Shown: positions 15,527 to 23,904 of the stretch, piece after piece
Layout: every line of letters begins with the position of its first letter
How positions within the stretch are numbered: position 1 is the stretch's first letter
From: Salinilacihabitans rarus
Lineage (GTDB): Archaea > Halobacteriota > Halobacteria > Halobacteriales > Natrialbaceae
Length of the DNA: 64,000 nt
Assembly (NCBI RefSeq): GCF_024296665.1
Contig: NZ_CP100762.1
Location: forward strand, 186,001-250,000
Direction of reading: 5' to 3'
Program-made: the position numbers and the translations under genes
Notes under the pieces: model-generated
Databases searched by the model: none
What the model was told of the DNA's origin: nothing
What the model saw: the letters and a program-made list of their open reading frames with translations, nothing else

Positions 15527-16156
15527 ATGGACCGCCTCGCGGAGCCCTTCGCGAACCCCGAGACGAGTCGCGAGGAGATCTTTCGCGCGACCTACCGCGC
15601 GCTCGCCGACCACGGGTACGCCGACCTCTCCATCCAGCACATCGCGGACCGCACGTCGCTGAGCAAGTCGACCATCTACCACCACTTCGACGGCAAGGAC
15701 GACCTCCTGATGGCGTTCACCGAGCGGATGCTCGAACGGTACGTCGAGGCGTTCCTCGCCGGACCGGAGGGCGATCCGCTCGGGACCCTCGACCGGTCGC
15801 TGGACCTCGTCCTCGTCGGCGAGACCGCCGACGGAGTGCCCATCGAGGAGGTACAGACGGCGGAACTGGCGCGCGTCGTCCTCGAACTGCGGGCGCAGGC
15901 GGTGCGGGACCCCCGGGTGCAGGACTACTTCGACGCGACCGACCGGATGATCCGCGACCACATCGAGGCGCTGCTCTCGGCCGCCGTCGAAGAGGGGTCG
16001 CTCCGTGACGTCGACGCCGAGCGGGTGGCCGCGGTCCTGTACGTGATCCTCGAAGGCGCGCTCGTGCTCCGCACCACCGGACGGGACGCGGAGTGGCTCC
16101 GCCACGTCCGGGCGATGGTCGACGACTACCTCGCGGGACTGAAACGCGAGTCGTAG
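15527..16156 (+). CDS. TetR/AcrR family transcriptional repressor
   Basis: 209 residues. The N-terminal DNA-binding domain is typical: REEIFRATYRALADHGYADL, IQHIADRTSLSKSTIYHHF (recognition helix TSLSKSTIYHHF, about residues 43-54) and DGKDDLLMAF. The C-terminal ligand-binding domain (about 70-209) is alpha-helical, has no cysteines and fits a hydrophobic ligand pocket. It is divergent from the MBL hydrolase, and both promoters plus that of the alpha/beta hydrolase carry the same operator. I infer that it represses all three genes and is released by a substrate or product of the hydrolases. Confidence 0.9.
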   Translation: MDRLAEPFANPETSREEIFRATYRALADHGYADLSIQHIADRTSLSKSTIYHHFDGKDDLLMAFTERMLERYVEAFLAGPEGDPLGTLDRSLDLVLVGETADGVPIEEVQTAELARVVLELRAQAVRDPRVQDYFDATDRMIRDHIEALLSAAVEEGSLRDVDAERVAAVLYVILEGALVLRTTGRDAEWLRHVRAMVDDYLAGLKRES

Positions 16157-16236
16157 CCCCGACCCGCGGCGAGGACGGCCCTGCGCCGACCGGTCCGCGG
16201 CCGTCCTCGGCGTCCACCATCGCCCAAAATGGTGTG

Positions 16237-16242
16237 TTATAA
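16237..16242 (+). promoter_or_regulatory. TATA box of rps17e
   Basis: TTATAA centred 27 bp upstream of the ATG at 16267, flanked by a G/T-rich upstream element. The spacing predicts a leaderless mRNA, as expected for a strongly expressed haloarchaeal ribosomal protein gene. Confidence 0.7.
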
Positions 16243-16266
16243 GAGTCTCAAGACGGAAGCGCCTGT

Positions 16267-16458
16267 ATGGCAATCAAACCGGCCTACGTCAAGAAGACCG
16301 GGAACCTGCTCCTCGAGCGGTACCCGGACGCGTTCACGACCGACTTCGAGCAGAACAAAGACAGCGTCGAGAAGCTGACCAACATCGAGTCCAAGGGCGT
16401 CCGCAACCGCATCGCGGGCTACGTGACGCGCAAGAAGGGCGCGGAAGTTCCGGCCTAG
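16267..16458 (+). CDS. rps17e: 30S ribosomal protein S17e
   Basis: 63-residue protein of the small ribosomal subunit, specific to archaea and eukaryotes. The whole sequence aligns with the S17e core: KPAYVKKTGNLLLERYPD, FEQNKDSVEKLTNIESKGVR and NRIAGYVTRKKG. It ends with a short acidic-neutral tail. Upstream of asd as in other haloarchaea, although an aldo/keto reductase and a small membrane protein gene are interposed here. The strong TATA box suggests high expression. Confidence 0.95.
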   Translation: MAIKPAYVKKTGNLLLERYPDAFTTDFEQNKDSVEKLTNIESKGVRNRIAGYVTRKKGAEVPA

Positions 16459-16548
16459 AGCTGTTCTCTCGTCTCGCACGCGAACCGGCGAGCGACGGCT
16501 CTGTCCTCGAAGGGGTCGGAGACGTCGTCGGGTTCGGGATTCTCGTCG

Positions 16549-16863
16549 TCAGTCCTCGGCGGCCTCGGCGGCGACCGGCTCCTCGGCCCCGTCACCGGCT
16601 TCGTGGCCGTGGTCGTCGCCGAAACCGGGCTCCATGTAGAAGGCGATCCACAGCGCGAGGACGCCGACGCCGGCGCCGAACGTGAGCGCGACCGCGCCCT
16701 CCAGGATCGTCAGTTCGCGGCCGACGACGAGCAGTTCGCCCCCCTGGTAGCCGGTCCAGCCGGCGACGACGCCGAGCAGAATCGCGAGCGCGCCGACGAC
16801 GGCCGCCGACAGGTTGAACGTGCTCTCGAACGGGCCGACGCCGCGTTCGGTCGCGGCCGTCAT
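16549..16863 (-). CDS. Small haloarchaeal membrane protein with two transmembrane helices
   Basis: 104 residues: two hydrophobic segments (about 16-36 and 54-76) joined by a short loop GYQGGELLVVGRELTI, then a hydrophilic C-terminus rich in Glu, Ala and His (DDHGHEAGDG). The start at the ATG 16861-16863 is preferred over a GTG three codons upstream. No enzymatic motif; the His-Gly-His stretch could bind a metal but is too short to say. Encoded opposite to its neighbours rps17e and the aldo/keto reductase. Function unknown. Confidence 0.7.
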   Translation of the reverse strand: MTAATERGVGPFESTFNLSAAVVGALAILLGVVAGWTGYQGGELLVVGRELTILEGAVALTFGAGVGVLALWIAFYMEPGFGDDHGHEAGDGAEEPVAAEAAED

Positions 16864-17052
16864 CGGTCCCACCCCGCGGTCGGTCGGGGCGTCGGTTCGC
16901 GGGCGCCGGCCGACGCGGCGCCGAGCGGTCCGGAGTCGGGCGAGTGCGGGTGCATCGTTCGATGGGTTCCGCTACGCGTTCTTAATTGCTTCTGTGTTCG
17001 GCCGCGATATCGCGGGTCCACGCCGTCGCGCCGAGGCAATCGGCACGGGGTT

Positions 17053-17066
17053 CCTGAACGTTCAGG
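17053..17066. promoter_or_regulatory. 14-bp perfect palindrome before the aldo/keto reductase
   Basis: CCTGAACGTTCAGG, a perfect palindrome 23 bp upstream of the ATG at 17090, in the position of a core promoter/operator. Its core GAACGTTC is identical to that of TetR operator 2 at 15435-15448, but the flanks differ (CCT/AGG against ACC/GGT). A regulator of the same general type is likely; identity of the protein is unknown. Confidence 0.45.
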
Positions 17067-17089
17067 TGGGCGGATCCGGAAGACGGGGT

Positions 17090-18079
17090 ATGGACCGACG
17101 CGCGCTCGGCACGACCGGCTGGGAGGTCACGGAAGTCGGACTCGGCACCTGGAACGTGGGCTCGGACTGGGGCGACGTCCCCGAGGCGGAGGGTCGCGCG
17201 GCCATCGACGCCGCACTGGAAGCCGGCGTCGACTTCGTCGACACGGCCGACGTCTACGGCGACGGTCGCAGCGAGCGGCTGATCGCCGAGACGCTCGCGG
17301 CCCGCGAGGACGAGGACGACCCCGTCGTCGCGACGAAGGCGGGCCGCCGACTCGACCCCCACGAGGCCGACGGCTACGACCGCGACCACCTCGAACGGTT
17401 CGTCGACCGGAGCCGGGAGAACCTCGACGTCGAGACGGTCGACCTCCTGCAGTTGCACTGCCCGCCGACGGACGTCTACTACCGACCCGAGACGTTCGAG
17501 GCCCTCGAAGCGCTCGTCGACGCGGGGAAAATCGCCCACTACGGCGTCAGCGTCGAGCGCGTCGAGGAGGGGCTGAAGGCGATCGAGTACCCGGGCGTCG
17601 AGACCGTCCAGATCATCTGCAACCCGTTCCGCCAGCGCCCGGCCGAGCGGTTCCTCCCCGCGGCCGCCGACCGCGACGTGGGCGTGATCGTCCGCGTCCC
17701 GCTCGCCTCGGGGCTTCTCACCGGCGCGCTCGACGCCGACACCACCTTCCCGGAGAACGACCACCGCAACTTCAACCGCGACGGCGAGGCGTTCGACGTC
17801 GGCGAGACGTTCGCCGGCGTCCCCTTCGAGGTCGGCCTCGACGCCGTCGACGCCCTCCGGCCGGTCGTCCCCGACGGCTGGACGATGGCGCAGTTCGCGC
17901 TCCGGTGGATCCTCGACCACGAGGCGGTGACGACGGTGATCCCCGGCTCGACGAACCCGACGCACGTCCGCGAGAACGTCGAGGCGGCCGACCGCCGGTC
18001 GCTGACCGACGAGGAGCGCGCGGCGGTCCGCGAAGTGTACGACGAGTACGTCCGCGAGCACGTCCACCACCGGTGGTGA
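17090..18079 (+). CDS. Aldo/keto reductase
   Basis: 329-residue NAD(P)H-dependent oxidoreductase with a TIM-barrel fold. Catalytic tetrad pieces are visible: FVDTADVYGDGRSE (Asp and Tyr, about 49-62), VVATKAGRR (Lys) and VDLLQLHCPP (His). The C-terminal cofactor segment is VIPGSTNPTHVRENVEAADR. The start is fixed by family alignment at MDRRALGTTGWEVTEVGLG; the longer open frame upstream is not homologous. It is preceded by a 14-bp palindrome and followed 71 bp later by asd. A second aldo/keto reductase occurs in the sugar island at 53237. Substrate unknown. Confidence 0.9.
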   Translation: MDRRALGTTGWEVTEVGLGTWNVGSDWGDVPEAEGRAAIDAALEAGVDFVDTADVYGDGRSERLIAETLAAREDEDDPVVATKAGRRLDPHEADGYDRDHLERFVDRSRENLDVETVDLLQLHCPPTDVYYRPETFEALEALVDAGKIAHYGVSVERVEEGLKAIEYPGVETVQIICNPFRQRPAERFLPAAADRDVGVIVRVPLASGLLTGALDADTTFPENDHRNFNRDGEAFDVGETFAGVPFEVGLDAVDALRPVVPDGWTMAQFALRWILDHEAVTTVIPGSTNPTHVRENVEAADRRSLTDEERAAVREVYDEYVREHVHHRW

Positions 18080-18150
18080 GCCGTTCGAGGCGCCAGCAAA
18101 CGGTGACTCGATCCAAACGGTTTTGCGCGCCCGGTTCCCAGCCCCCGACA

Positions 18151-19185
18151 ATGGCAGTACGAGTTGGCGTCCTCGGCGCGACGGGCGCCGTCGGACAACG
18201 ACTGATTCAGCTTCTGGACCCACACCCCGACTTCGCGGTCGCGGCGCTGACCGCCAGCGACGCGAGCGCCGGGAAGACCTACCGCGAGGCCGCCAAGTGG
18301 CGCGTCGACACCCCCATCCCCGAGGACGTCGCCGGGATGACCGTCGGCGCGACCGAACCCGACTCGGTCCCGGACGACGTCGACCTGCTGTTCTCCTCGC
18401 TGCCGTCGAGCGTCGGCGCCGCCGTCGAACCCGACTTCTGTGAAGCCGGCTACGTCGTCTCCTCGAACTCCTCGAACGCGCGGATGGCCGCGGACGTCCC
18501 GCTCGTGATCCCCGAGGTGAACGCCGACCACCTCGACCTGCTCGAAGTCCAGCGCGACGAGCGCGGCTGGGACGGCGCGCTCGTGAAGAACCCGAACTGC
18601 TCGACGATCACGTTCGTCCCGACCCTCGCCGCCCTCGCCGAGTTCGGCCTCGAACGGGTCCACGTCGCGACCCTGCAGGCCGTCTCCGGCGCGGGCTACG
18701 ACGGCGTCACCTCGATGGAGATCATCGACAACGCCGTCCCCCACATCGGGAGCGAGGAGGAGAAACTCGAAACGGAGTCACGCAAGCTACTCGGCGGGTT
18801 CGACGGCGCCGAACTCGACCGCCACGACGTCGAGGTCGCCGCCTCCTGCAACCGCATCCCCACGATCGACGGCCACCTCGAGAACGTCTTCGTCGAGACC
18901 GACGAGGACCTCTCGCCCGCGGCGGCCGCCGAGGCGATGCGCGAGTACCCCTCGCTCGACCTGCCGTCCTCGCCCGACCCCCTGATCCACGTCTTCGACG
19001 AGCCCGACCGCCCCCAGCCCCGGCTGGACCGCACGCTCGGCGACGGCATGGCCATCGCCGCCGGCGGCCTGCGCGAGTCGACGTTCGGCCTGCAGTACAA
19101 CTGCCTCGCGCACAACACGATCCGCGGCGCCGCCGGCGCCAGCGTCCTCAACGGCGAACTGCTGCTGGAGAACGGCTACCTGTAG
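18151..19185 (+). CDS. asd: Aspartate-semialdehyde dehydrogenase
   Basis: 344-residue enzyme that reduces aspartyl phosphate to the semialdehyde for lysine, threonine and methionine synthesis. NADP-binding GVLGATGAVGQRLIQLL at the N-terminus; catalytic Cys is C150 in KNPNCSTITF; substrate-binding segments LQAVSGAGYDG and the His/Arg pieces CNRIPTIDGHLENVF follow. The sequence fits the archaeal/fungal class of ASADH. Monocistronic. The upstream ACGGTTTTGC stretch (about 18117-18126) is a likely promoter element. Length is normal for the family. Confidence 0.95.
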   Translation: MAVRVGVLGATGAVGQRLIQLLDPHPDFAVAALTASDASAGKTYREAAKWRVDTPIPEDVAGMTVGATEPDSVPDDVDLLFSSLPSSVGAAVEPDFCEAGYVVSSNSSNARMAADVPLVIPEVNADHLDLLEVQRDERGWDGALVKNPNCSTITFVPTLAALAEFGLERVHVATLQAVSGAGYDGVTSMEIIDNAVPHIGSEEEKLETESRKLLGGFDGAELDRHDVEVAASCNRIPTIDGHLENVFVETDEDLSPAAAAEAMREYPSLDLPSSPDPLIHVFDEPDRPQPRLDRTLGDGMAIAAGGLRESTFGLQYNCLAHNTIRGAAGASVLNGELLLENGYL

Positions 19186-19193
19186 GTTCCCTT

Positions 19194-19640
19194 TCAGTCC
19201 TCGTCCTCGCTCGCGTCCGCCCGCGGGAGCGACACGACCGGCACCGACGCCGTCTCGACAAGCCGCCGGGTCACGTCCCCGGTGAGCAGTTTCGTCAGTC
19301 GGCCGCCCGTCCGCGGGACGAAGACGACGCCGTCGACCCCGTGGTCGGTCGCGGCGTCGAGGATCGTCTCGACCACGTCCGTCCCGTAGAGAATCTCCGT
19401 CTCGACGGTCAGACCGGCCGCTTCGAGCGGCCCGCGCGCCCGCCCGAAGGACTCGGCCGCGTACTCCCGCCGGGCTTCGAGGGGAGCCTTGTCCGGCGCG
19501 CCGCCGCCTTTCTCGATGACGTGGACGACGAACGCCGTCACCGGGGGTTCGAGGCGGGCGGCGACGGCCCGAGCAGTCCGCTCGGCGTCGTTCGGGTCGG
19601 CGACGGGGACGAGCACCGGTCCGTCGAACGTTATCGCCAT
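19194..19640 (-). CDS. Universal stress protein (UspA) family
   Basis: 148-residue single USP domain. The strand-loop PVLVPVADPNDAERTARAV opens the fold, and the ATP-loop region reads VVFVPRTGGRLTKLLTGDVT, near the G-x2-G-x9-G pattern of nucleotide-binding members. The C-terminus VPVVSLPRADAS fits the last beta strand. Convergent with asd (8 bp between stops). A second USP-fold gene lies at 45781. Role in stress or regulation not determinable. Confidence 0.85.
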   Translation of the reverse strand: MAITFDGPVLVPVADPNDAERTARAVAARLEPPVTAFVVHVIEKGGGAPDKAPLEARREYAAESFGRARGPLEAAGLTVETEILYGTDVVETILDAATDHGVDGVVFVPRTGGRLTKLLTGDVTRRLVETASVPVVSLPRADASEDED

Positions 19641-19767
19641 CGGGCCACCTCGCGGGGCGTGTACACGGTCATCTCGTCCGGACCTACCGGCTCGGGTGCC
19701 ATAAATGTAGACGAGAGCCGCCGCCGACGGGGCGGTGTGACCGACCGCGCTCGTCGCCGCGACCGGC

Positions 19768-20739
19768 CTACGTCCGCGGCAGGACCTGGTTGTCGAGCCC
19801 CTCGAACGAGTCGCTCTCCTCGATCCGGCGGACGTTGCCGGCGACGACGTCCGCCAGCCGCTCGTAGTACTCCGGGGTGTGGCCGGCGTTGTGCGGGGTT
19901 AGCTGGACGTTCTCGAACGTCCACAGCGGGTGTTCCTCGGGCAGCGGCTCGGGGTCGGTGACGTCCAGCGAGGCGCCGCGGAGGCGGTTCCGGCGCAGCG
20001 CGTCGACCAGCGCGTCGGTGTCGACGACCGGCCCGCGGGCGACGTTGACCAGCACCGCCTCCGGCGGCAGGGTCACGAGCGCCTCGGCGTCGACCAGCCC
20101 GCGGGTCTCGTCGGTCAGCGGGCAGGTCAACACGAGGTAGTCCGTGCGCGCGAACGCCTCGTGGAGGTCGTCGTCGTAGCCGAACACCTCGTCGGCGGGG
20201 CCGCCCTTCTCCGGGGAGTGGCGCACGCCGATCGTCTCGACGCCGAAGGGGTCGAGACGCTCGCAGACCGACCGGCCGATCGCCCCCAGTCCGACGACGG
20301 TCACGGTCGAGTCCTGCAACTCGTGGGCCCGATAGTGGCGCCACTCCCGGCGGCGCTGGCGGCGCGCGCCGACGTGGAACCGGCGGGTGAACGCGAGGAT
20401 GGCACCGAGGACGTGTTCGCCCATGTTCGGGCCGTGGACGCCGGAGGCGTTCGTGACGGTCACGCCCCGCTCGTCGAGGGCGTCCAGCGGCAGGTGGCCC
20501 GTGCCCGCGTACGCGCACGCGAACACTTCGAGGTTCTCGGCGACCGCGAGCAGCGACTCGTCGAGGTCCATCCCGGTCACGAACCAGGCCTCGCGGATGG
20601 CCTCGCGCTCCTCGGCCGGCGTCCGGGCCAGCCGAACCGGCGTGTCTGGCAGTCGGTCGCGGATGGCGGCCGCGTACTCCTCGACGGGCGTCCCGTGTGT
20701 CCCCGTCCGGAGGACGAGTACATCGAGGTCCTCTGGCAT
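19768..20739 (-). CDS. D-2-hydroxyacid dehydrogenase (NAD-dependent)
   Basis: 323 residues. The N-terminal catalytic domain is followed by the Rossmann motif VTVVGLGAIGRSVCERLDPF (G-x-G-x2-G), and the catalytic Arg/Glu/His are visible as NVARGPVVDTDAL, LDVTDPEPLPEEHPLW and LTPHNAGHTPEYY. Family members interconvert 2-keto acids and D-hydroxy acids (glycerate, phosphoglycerate-like, lactate). The ATG at 20739 is chosen because the preceding in-frame codons are not conserved. The next element on the same strand, 49 bp upstream, is a broken enoyl-CoA hydratase. Exact substrate unknown. Confidence 0.9.
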   Translation of the reverse strand: MPEDLDVLVLRTGTHGTPVEEYAAAIRDRLPDTPVRLARTPAEEREAIREAWFVTGMDLDESLLAVAENLEVFACAYAGTGHLPLDALDERGVTVTNASGVHGPNMGEHVLGAILAFTRRFHVGARRQRRREWRHYRAHELQDSTVTVVGLGAIGRSVCERLDPFGVETIGVRHSPEKGGPADEVFGYDDDLHEAFARTDYLVLTCPLTDETRGLVDAEALVTLPPEAVLVNVARGPVVDTDALVDALRRNRLRGASLDVTDPEPLPEEHPLWTFENVQLTPHNAGHTPEYYERLADVVAGNVRRIEESDSFEGLDNQVLPRT

Positions 20740-20788
20740 ACCCCCACGCTCGAACCGGAGGGGCAAAGAACCGTGTGCTCCGGGGGGC

Positions 20789-21076
20789 CTACCGGCCCTC
20801 GAACTCGGGGTCCTCGTCGCCGAGGAAGCCGGCCAGCCCCGCCGCGTAGTCGTCGGTCTCGGCCAGCGCGGCGATCCGGTCTCTCTCGCGGTCGAGGTGC
20901 GTCGCGAGGTCGGTTTCGTACGCGCTCCGGAACAGCCCCTTGAGTTCGGCGTAGGCGCGCGTCGGCCCCGCGGCGAGTCGCGCGGTCACCTCCTCGAACC
21001 GCGCGTCGAACGCCTCCGCCGGGACCGCCACGGTCGCCAGTCCCGCGTCGACGGCCTCCTCGGGGCGGCTGAACTG
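20789..21076 (-). pseudogene. Enoyl-CoA hydratase/isomerase remnant (C-terminal third only)
   Basis: The reading frame upstream of stop 20789-20791 encodes about 96 residues that match the C-terminal part of enoyl-CoA hydratases: FSRPEEAVDAGLATVAV, then LAAGPTRAYAELKGLFRSAY and TDDYAAGLAGFLGDEDPEFE followed by a final GR. An in-frame TGA at 21077-21079 ends the homology. Full enzymes have about 255 residues, so the N-terminal two thirds, including both oxyanion-hole segments and the catalytic Glu pair, are missing. The break is directly at the promoter of the next gene (TATA-like box at 21103). A GTG at 21031 could still start an 80-residue peptide, but this would have no active site. Confidence 0.75.
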
Positions 21077-21102
21077 TCACGATCGGCGGGAGTTTCAGGC
21101 AG

Positions 21103-21108
21103 TTTAAT
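21103..21108 (+). promoter_or_regulatory. TATA box of the GGR-family flavoenzyme gene
   Basis: TTTAAT 26-31 bp before the ATG at 21134, preceded by a purine-poor stretch. It predicts a leaderless transcript and lies within 25 bp of the breakpoint of the enoyl-CoA hydratase remnant. Confidence 0.6.
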
Positions 21109-21133
21109 AGGCAGCCTTGAGTCCCCACCCAGT

Positions 21134-22510
21134 ATGGAACGCGTTGACGTCGCGATCGTCGGCGGCGGGCCCGCGGGGGCCTCGGCGGCCGAACAGGCCG
21201 CCGCCCACGGCGCCGAGACGGTCCTCTTCGAGCAGGGCGTACCCCGGGAAGACCGCGAGGACGTCGGTCCCGACTCGACCGACGCCGCCGGGATGCTCGA
21301 CTACTGGGTCGACATCATGGGGTTCGACTACGAGGAGATCCCCGACGAGATCGTTCTCCGCGAACTCGAGGGGGCGGACTTCGTCGGCCCGACGACGGCG
21401 GTCGAGTTGAACACGACGGGCATCGACGCCTCGTACCCGACGTTCGGCTACACCTTCCACCGCGCCCGGATGGACGACTGGCTCCACGAACGCGCCGCCG
21501 ACGCCGGCGCCGACCTGCGCGTCGGCGTGGGCGTCAAGGACCTCGAAACCGACCTCTCGGGGGCCGCGCCGAGCCACACCGTGACGCTGTCCGACGGCGA
21601 GGCGGTCGAAGCCGACTACGTCGTCCTCGCCGACGGCCCCCAGCGGCGGATCACCCTCGGCGCGCTCGACCAGTTCACGCCCGCCGGGCGGAGCATCTCG
21701 GAGGTCCTCTCGCCGCCGGAGGCGAACCACATCGCCTACCAGGAGTACCGCCGGTTCCCCGAGGAGGTCTTCGAGGAGGACCGCCTGAAGTTCTGGTGGG
21801 GGTACATGCCCGGCGAGACGGCCTACCCGTGGGTGTTCCCCAACGACGACACGGTCGCCCGCGTCGGGTTGACGATGCCGATCGGGATGACCCTCGACGA
21901 CGTCGCCCACCCCGAGTCGTACAAACTGCTGGCGCCGACCGACGAGCGGATCCCCGCCGGGGCGGAGTACATCCGCCGCCTGCTCGAACTGGAGTACGGC
22001 GACGAGTACGACGTCGAGTCGGCGTTCCCGCGCGTCGAGGACCGCGGGAAGTCGAAGGGGACCGAGACCTACCCCATCTCCTCGACGCGGCCGATCGAGT
22101 CGCCCGTCGGCGCGAACCTCGCGGTCGCCGGCGGCGCGATGGGCACCACCTCGGCGTTCCACGAGGGCGGCTACCACGTCGCCGTCCGCACCGGCAAGAT
22201 CGCGGGACGGCTCGCGGCGACCGACGCCCTCGGCGAGTACAACGAGGTCTGGAAGCGGGCCATCGGCGACGAGATCCTGCGCAACGTCTCCTTCGCCGAC
22301 ATCGTCGAGGACTACGAACCCGACGACTGGGACCGGGCGTTCGGGATCGTCTCCGACATGCAGGACGCGAACGGCGACGGCGCGCTGATCGCGAAGAAGT
22401 ACTCGGCGGGCATCGGCGCGACGAAGATCGTCGCCGCCTACAAGAAGCGCAAGTTCGGGTACCGCGACGGCAAGTACGTCCAGTTCCGCGAGGACGAGTA
22501 CGTCTACTGA
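21134..22510 (+). CDS. Geranylgeranyl reductase family FAD-dependent oxidoreductase
   Basis: 458-residue flavoenzyme. The N-terminal dinucleotide-binding motif VDVAIVGGGPAGASAAEQAA and the later VLADGPQRR and NLAVAGGAMGTTSAFHEGGY segments (about 330-350) are typical of the GGR family, which hydrogenates the isoprenoid chains of archaeal lipids or of menaquinone. The family's PxxYxWxFP-type motif appears as ETAYPWVFPNDDTVARVGL (about 230-248). Haloarchaeal genomes carry several paralogs; this one is monocistronic with a clear TATA box, so whether it is the main digeranylgeranylglycerophospholipid reductase or a quinone-side-chain reductase is open. Confidence 0.85.
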   Translation: MERVDVAIVGGGPAGASAAEQAAAHGAETVLFEQGVPREDREDVGPDSTDAAGMLDYWVDIMGFDYEEIPDEIVLRELEGADFVGPTTAVELNTTGIDASYPTFGYTFHRARMDDWLHERAADAGADLRVGVGVKDLETDLSGAAPSHTVTLSDGEAVEADYVVLADGPQRRITLGALDQFTPAGRSISEVLSPPEANHIAYQEYRRFPEEVFEEDRLKFWWGYMPGETAYPWVFPNDDTVARVGLTMPIGMTLDDVAHPESYKLLAPTDERIPAGAEYIRRLLELEYGDEYDVESAFPRVEDRGKSKGTETYPISSTRPIESPVGANLAVAGGAMGTTSAFHEGGYHVAVRTGKIAGRLAATDALGEYNEVWKRAIGDEILRNVSFADIVEDYEPDDWDRAFGIVSDMQDANGDGALIAKKYSAGIGATKIVAAYKKRKFGYRDGKYVQFREDEYVY

Positions 22511-22558
22511 CGGCGGTGGATTCCCGGGGAGTGGGAATTAGGAGTCGAAAGTAGGCCG

Positions 22559-23254
22559 ATGACCGTCATACGTCCGGTAGAGATGAGCCGCGACGCGACG
22601 ACAACGAGCGGATCGAACGCCGGGTCGTCACTGCGGGCGCTCCTGCGGATCGAGCCGGAGTCGTCCGCCGGCTGTTCGGTACTCGCGGCGGGCACCGAGG
22701 GCGAGGACGTCCGGCAGAACTTCGTCTACACCGACGGCTCGGCCGCCGAGGGCGGCTGCGAGTGCCGCGCCGAGGTCACCGTGATCGACGGCGACGAGCG
22801 CAAGCGCCGCCTCGTCGGAAGCGAGGTCGACGGCGGCTGCGTCTGCATGGCGCTGCGGCGAACCGACTGTGTCACCGAGATCGAGGGGTTCCGCGACGGC
22901 GCGTTGCTCGTGTCGGTGACCGTCCCCGGCCGCGACGCGCTCCGGTCGGTCGTACAGGCCGTCCGCGAGACGGGCGCGACCGTCCAGCTTCGCCGGATCC
23001 GCGACCTCGGCGAGGCCGACGAGGACGCCGCCGACGAGCGCTTCGTCGAGGTCGACGCCCGCGAGATCACCGACAAGCAACGCGAGGCGATCCGGGCGGC
23101 CTACGACGCCGGCTACTTCGAGCGCCCGCGGCGGGCCGACCTCGACGACCTCGCGGAGGAACTCGGGGTCTCGCCCTCGGCGGTCTCCCAGCGCATCTCC
23201 GCCGTCGAGTCGCGCCTCGTACTCGAACTGCTGCGCGCCGAGGACGGCTACTGA
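22559..23254 (+). CDS. HTH-10 regulator with cysteine-rich sensor domain
   Basis: 231 residues. The N-terminal domain carries GGCECRAE and GGCVCMALRRTDCVTE (about residues 61-110), a Cys-x-Cys/Cys arrangement that could bind a metal or Fe-S cluster or sense redox state. The C-terminal HTH-10 domain reads TDKQREAIRAAYDAGYFERP and DLAEELGVSPSAVSQRIS. It is paralogous in architecture to the gene at 37653. The ATG at 22559 is kept; MSRDA at 22583 is an alternative. A TATA-like AATTA lies at 22536-22540. It may control the two promoters with the shared element downstream (23305 and 23905), which is inference from position. Confidence 0.85.
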   Translation: MTVIRPVEMSRDATTTSGSNAGSSLRALLRIEPESSAGCSVLAAGTEGEDVRQNFVYTDGSAAEGGCECRAEVTVIDGDERKRRLVGSEVDGGCVCMALRRTDCVTEIEGFRDGALLVSVTVPGRDALRSVVQAVRETGATVQLRRIRDLGEADEDAADERFVEVDAREITDKQREAIRAAYDAGYFERPRRADLDDLAEELGVSPSAVSQRISAVESRLVLELLRAEDGY

Positions 23255-23304
23255 TCTCGCCGACGCGACGCCGACCGACCCGCCGCGAGCCGCGCCGCTC
23301 GATC

Positions 23305-23330
23305 GATTAAAATACCTGTAGTATGAAGCG
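23305..23330 (+). promoter_or_regulatory. Promoter with TGTAGTAT element, copy 1
   Basis: GATTAAAATACC (TATA region) followed by TGTAGTAT and AAGCG. It matches copy 2 at 23905-23930 in 21 of 26 positions, including the full TGTAGTAT, exactly 600 bp away. The conserved octamer lies between the TATA box and the expected transcription start, where a regulator would act. It drives the hypothetical gene at 23366. Confidence 0.55.
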
Positions 23331-23365
23331 ACGAGTCGACTGGTTGGTATGTCGTACCGTCGACC

Positions 23366-23830
23366 ATGATGGATTCAGACCGAGAGGGCCACGATCCGGA
23401 CGCCCACGATCTCCACACGGTCGACCGCGACCGCATCCGCTACGAGTTGACGTTCGAACTCGACGATCCGGCCACCGTTCCGATCGAGCGTGAACGGCTC
23501 ACGGACGCCATCCTCGGCTGTCTGACCGTCGATGGCGTACAGGGGTTCTGGGCAGAACGGCGCGTCGGCGGCCGCCACGGCCGGCTCACGTTCGAGTTCG
23601 ACGACGAGTCGGCCTGGGAACGGTTTCGCGACAGCGACGGCCACGCCGCGCTCGTGACGACGCTCGAGGACGGCATCGCCGCCGTCGAACGGGAACTGTG
23701 GGGTCCGGGTGCGGTCTCGCTGGGCGAGGACGGCCCCCTCGTCGTTCCGCTCGAGAGGGTCCTCCCCGGTTCGCTCGACCCGCCGGCGGACGACGACGCC
23801 GAACCGATCCCCACCGGCGACCGCCCCTGA
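23366..23830 (+). CDS. Acidic hypothetical protein
   Basis: 154 residues, strongly acidic, no signal peptide or membrane segment. The middle part has alternating strands and helices: IRYELTFELDDPATVPIER, LTDAILGCLTVDGVQGFWAE, GRLTFEFDDESAWERFRD and ALVTTLEDGIAAVERELWG, suggesting a small ferredoxin-like alpha/beta domain. One Cys (GCLTVDG). Either of two adjacent ATGs (23366, 23369) could start it. The promoter shares a distinctive element with that of the DoxX operon 600 bp downstream, so the two units are probably co-regulated. Function unknown. Confidence 0.7.
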   Translation: MMDSDREGHDPDAHDLHTVDRDRIRYELTFELDDPATVPIERERLTDAILGCLTVDGVQGFWAERRVGGRHGRLTFEFDDESAWERFRDSDGHAALVTTLEDGIAAVERELWGPGAVSLGEDGPLVVPLERVLPGSLDPPADDDAEPIPTGDRP

Positions 23831-23904
23831 CCCCCCTTCTGGAATCCGTTTAACAGGTGCGTTCGGCGAACGGACCACAACGTACATGTCCGATGCGCGA
23901 ACTC

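Noticed and set aside
16603-18150. Long frame that joins asd to upstream sequence
   Set aside because: Only the part from 18151 matches aspartate-semialdehyde dehydrogenase; the rest is the out-of-frame reading of the aldo/keto reductase gene.
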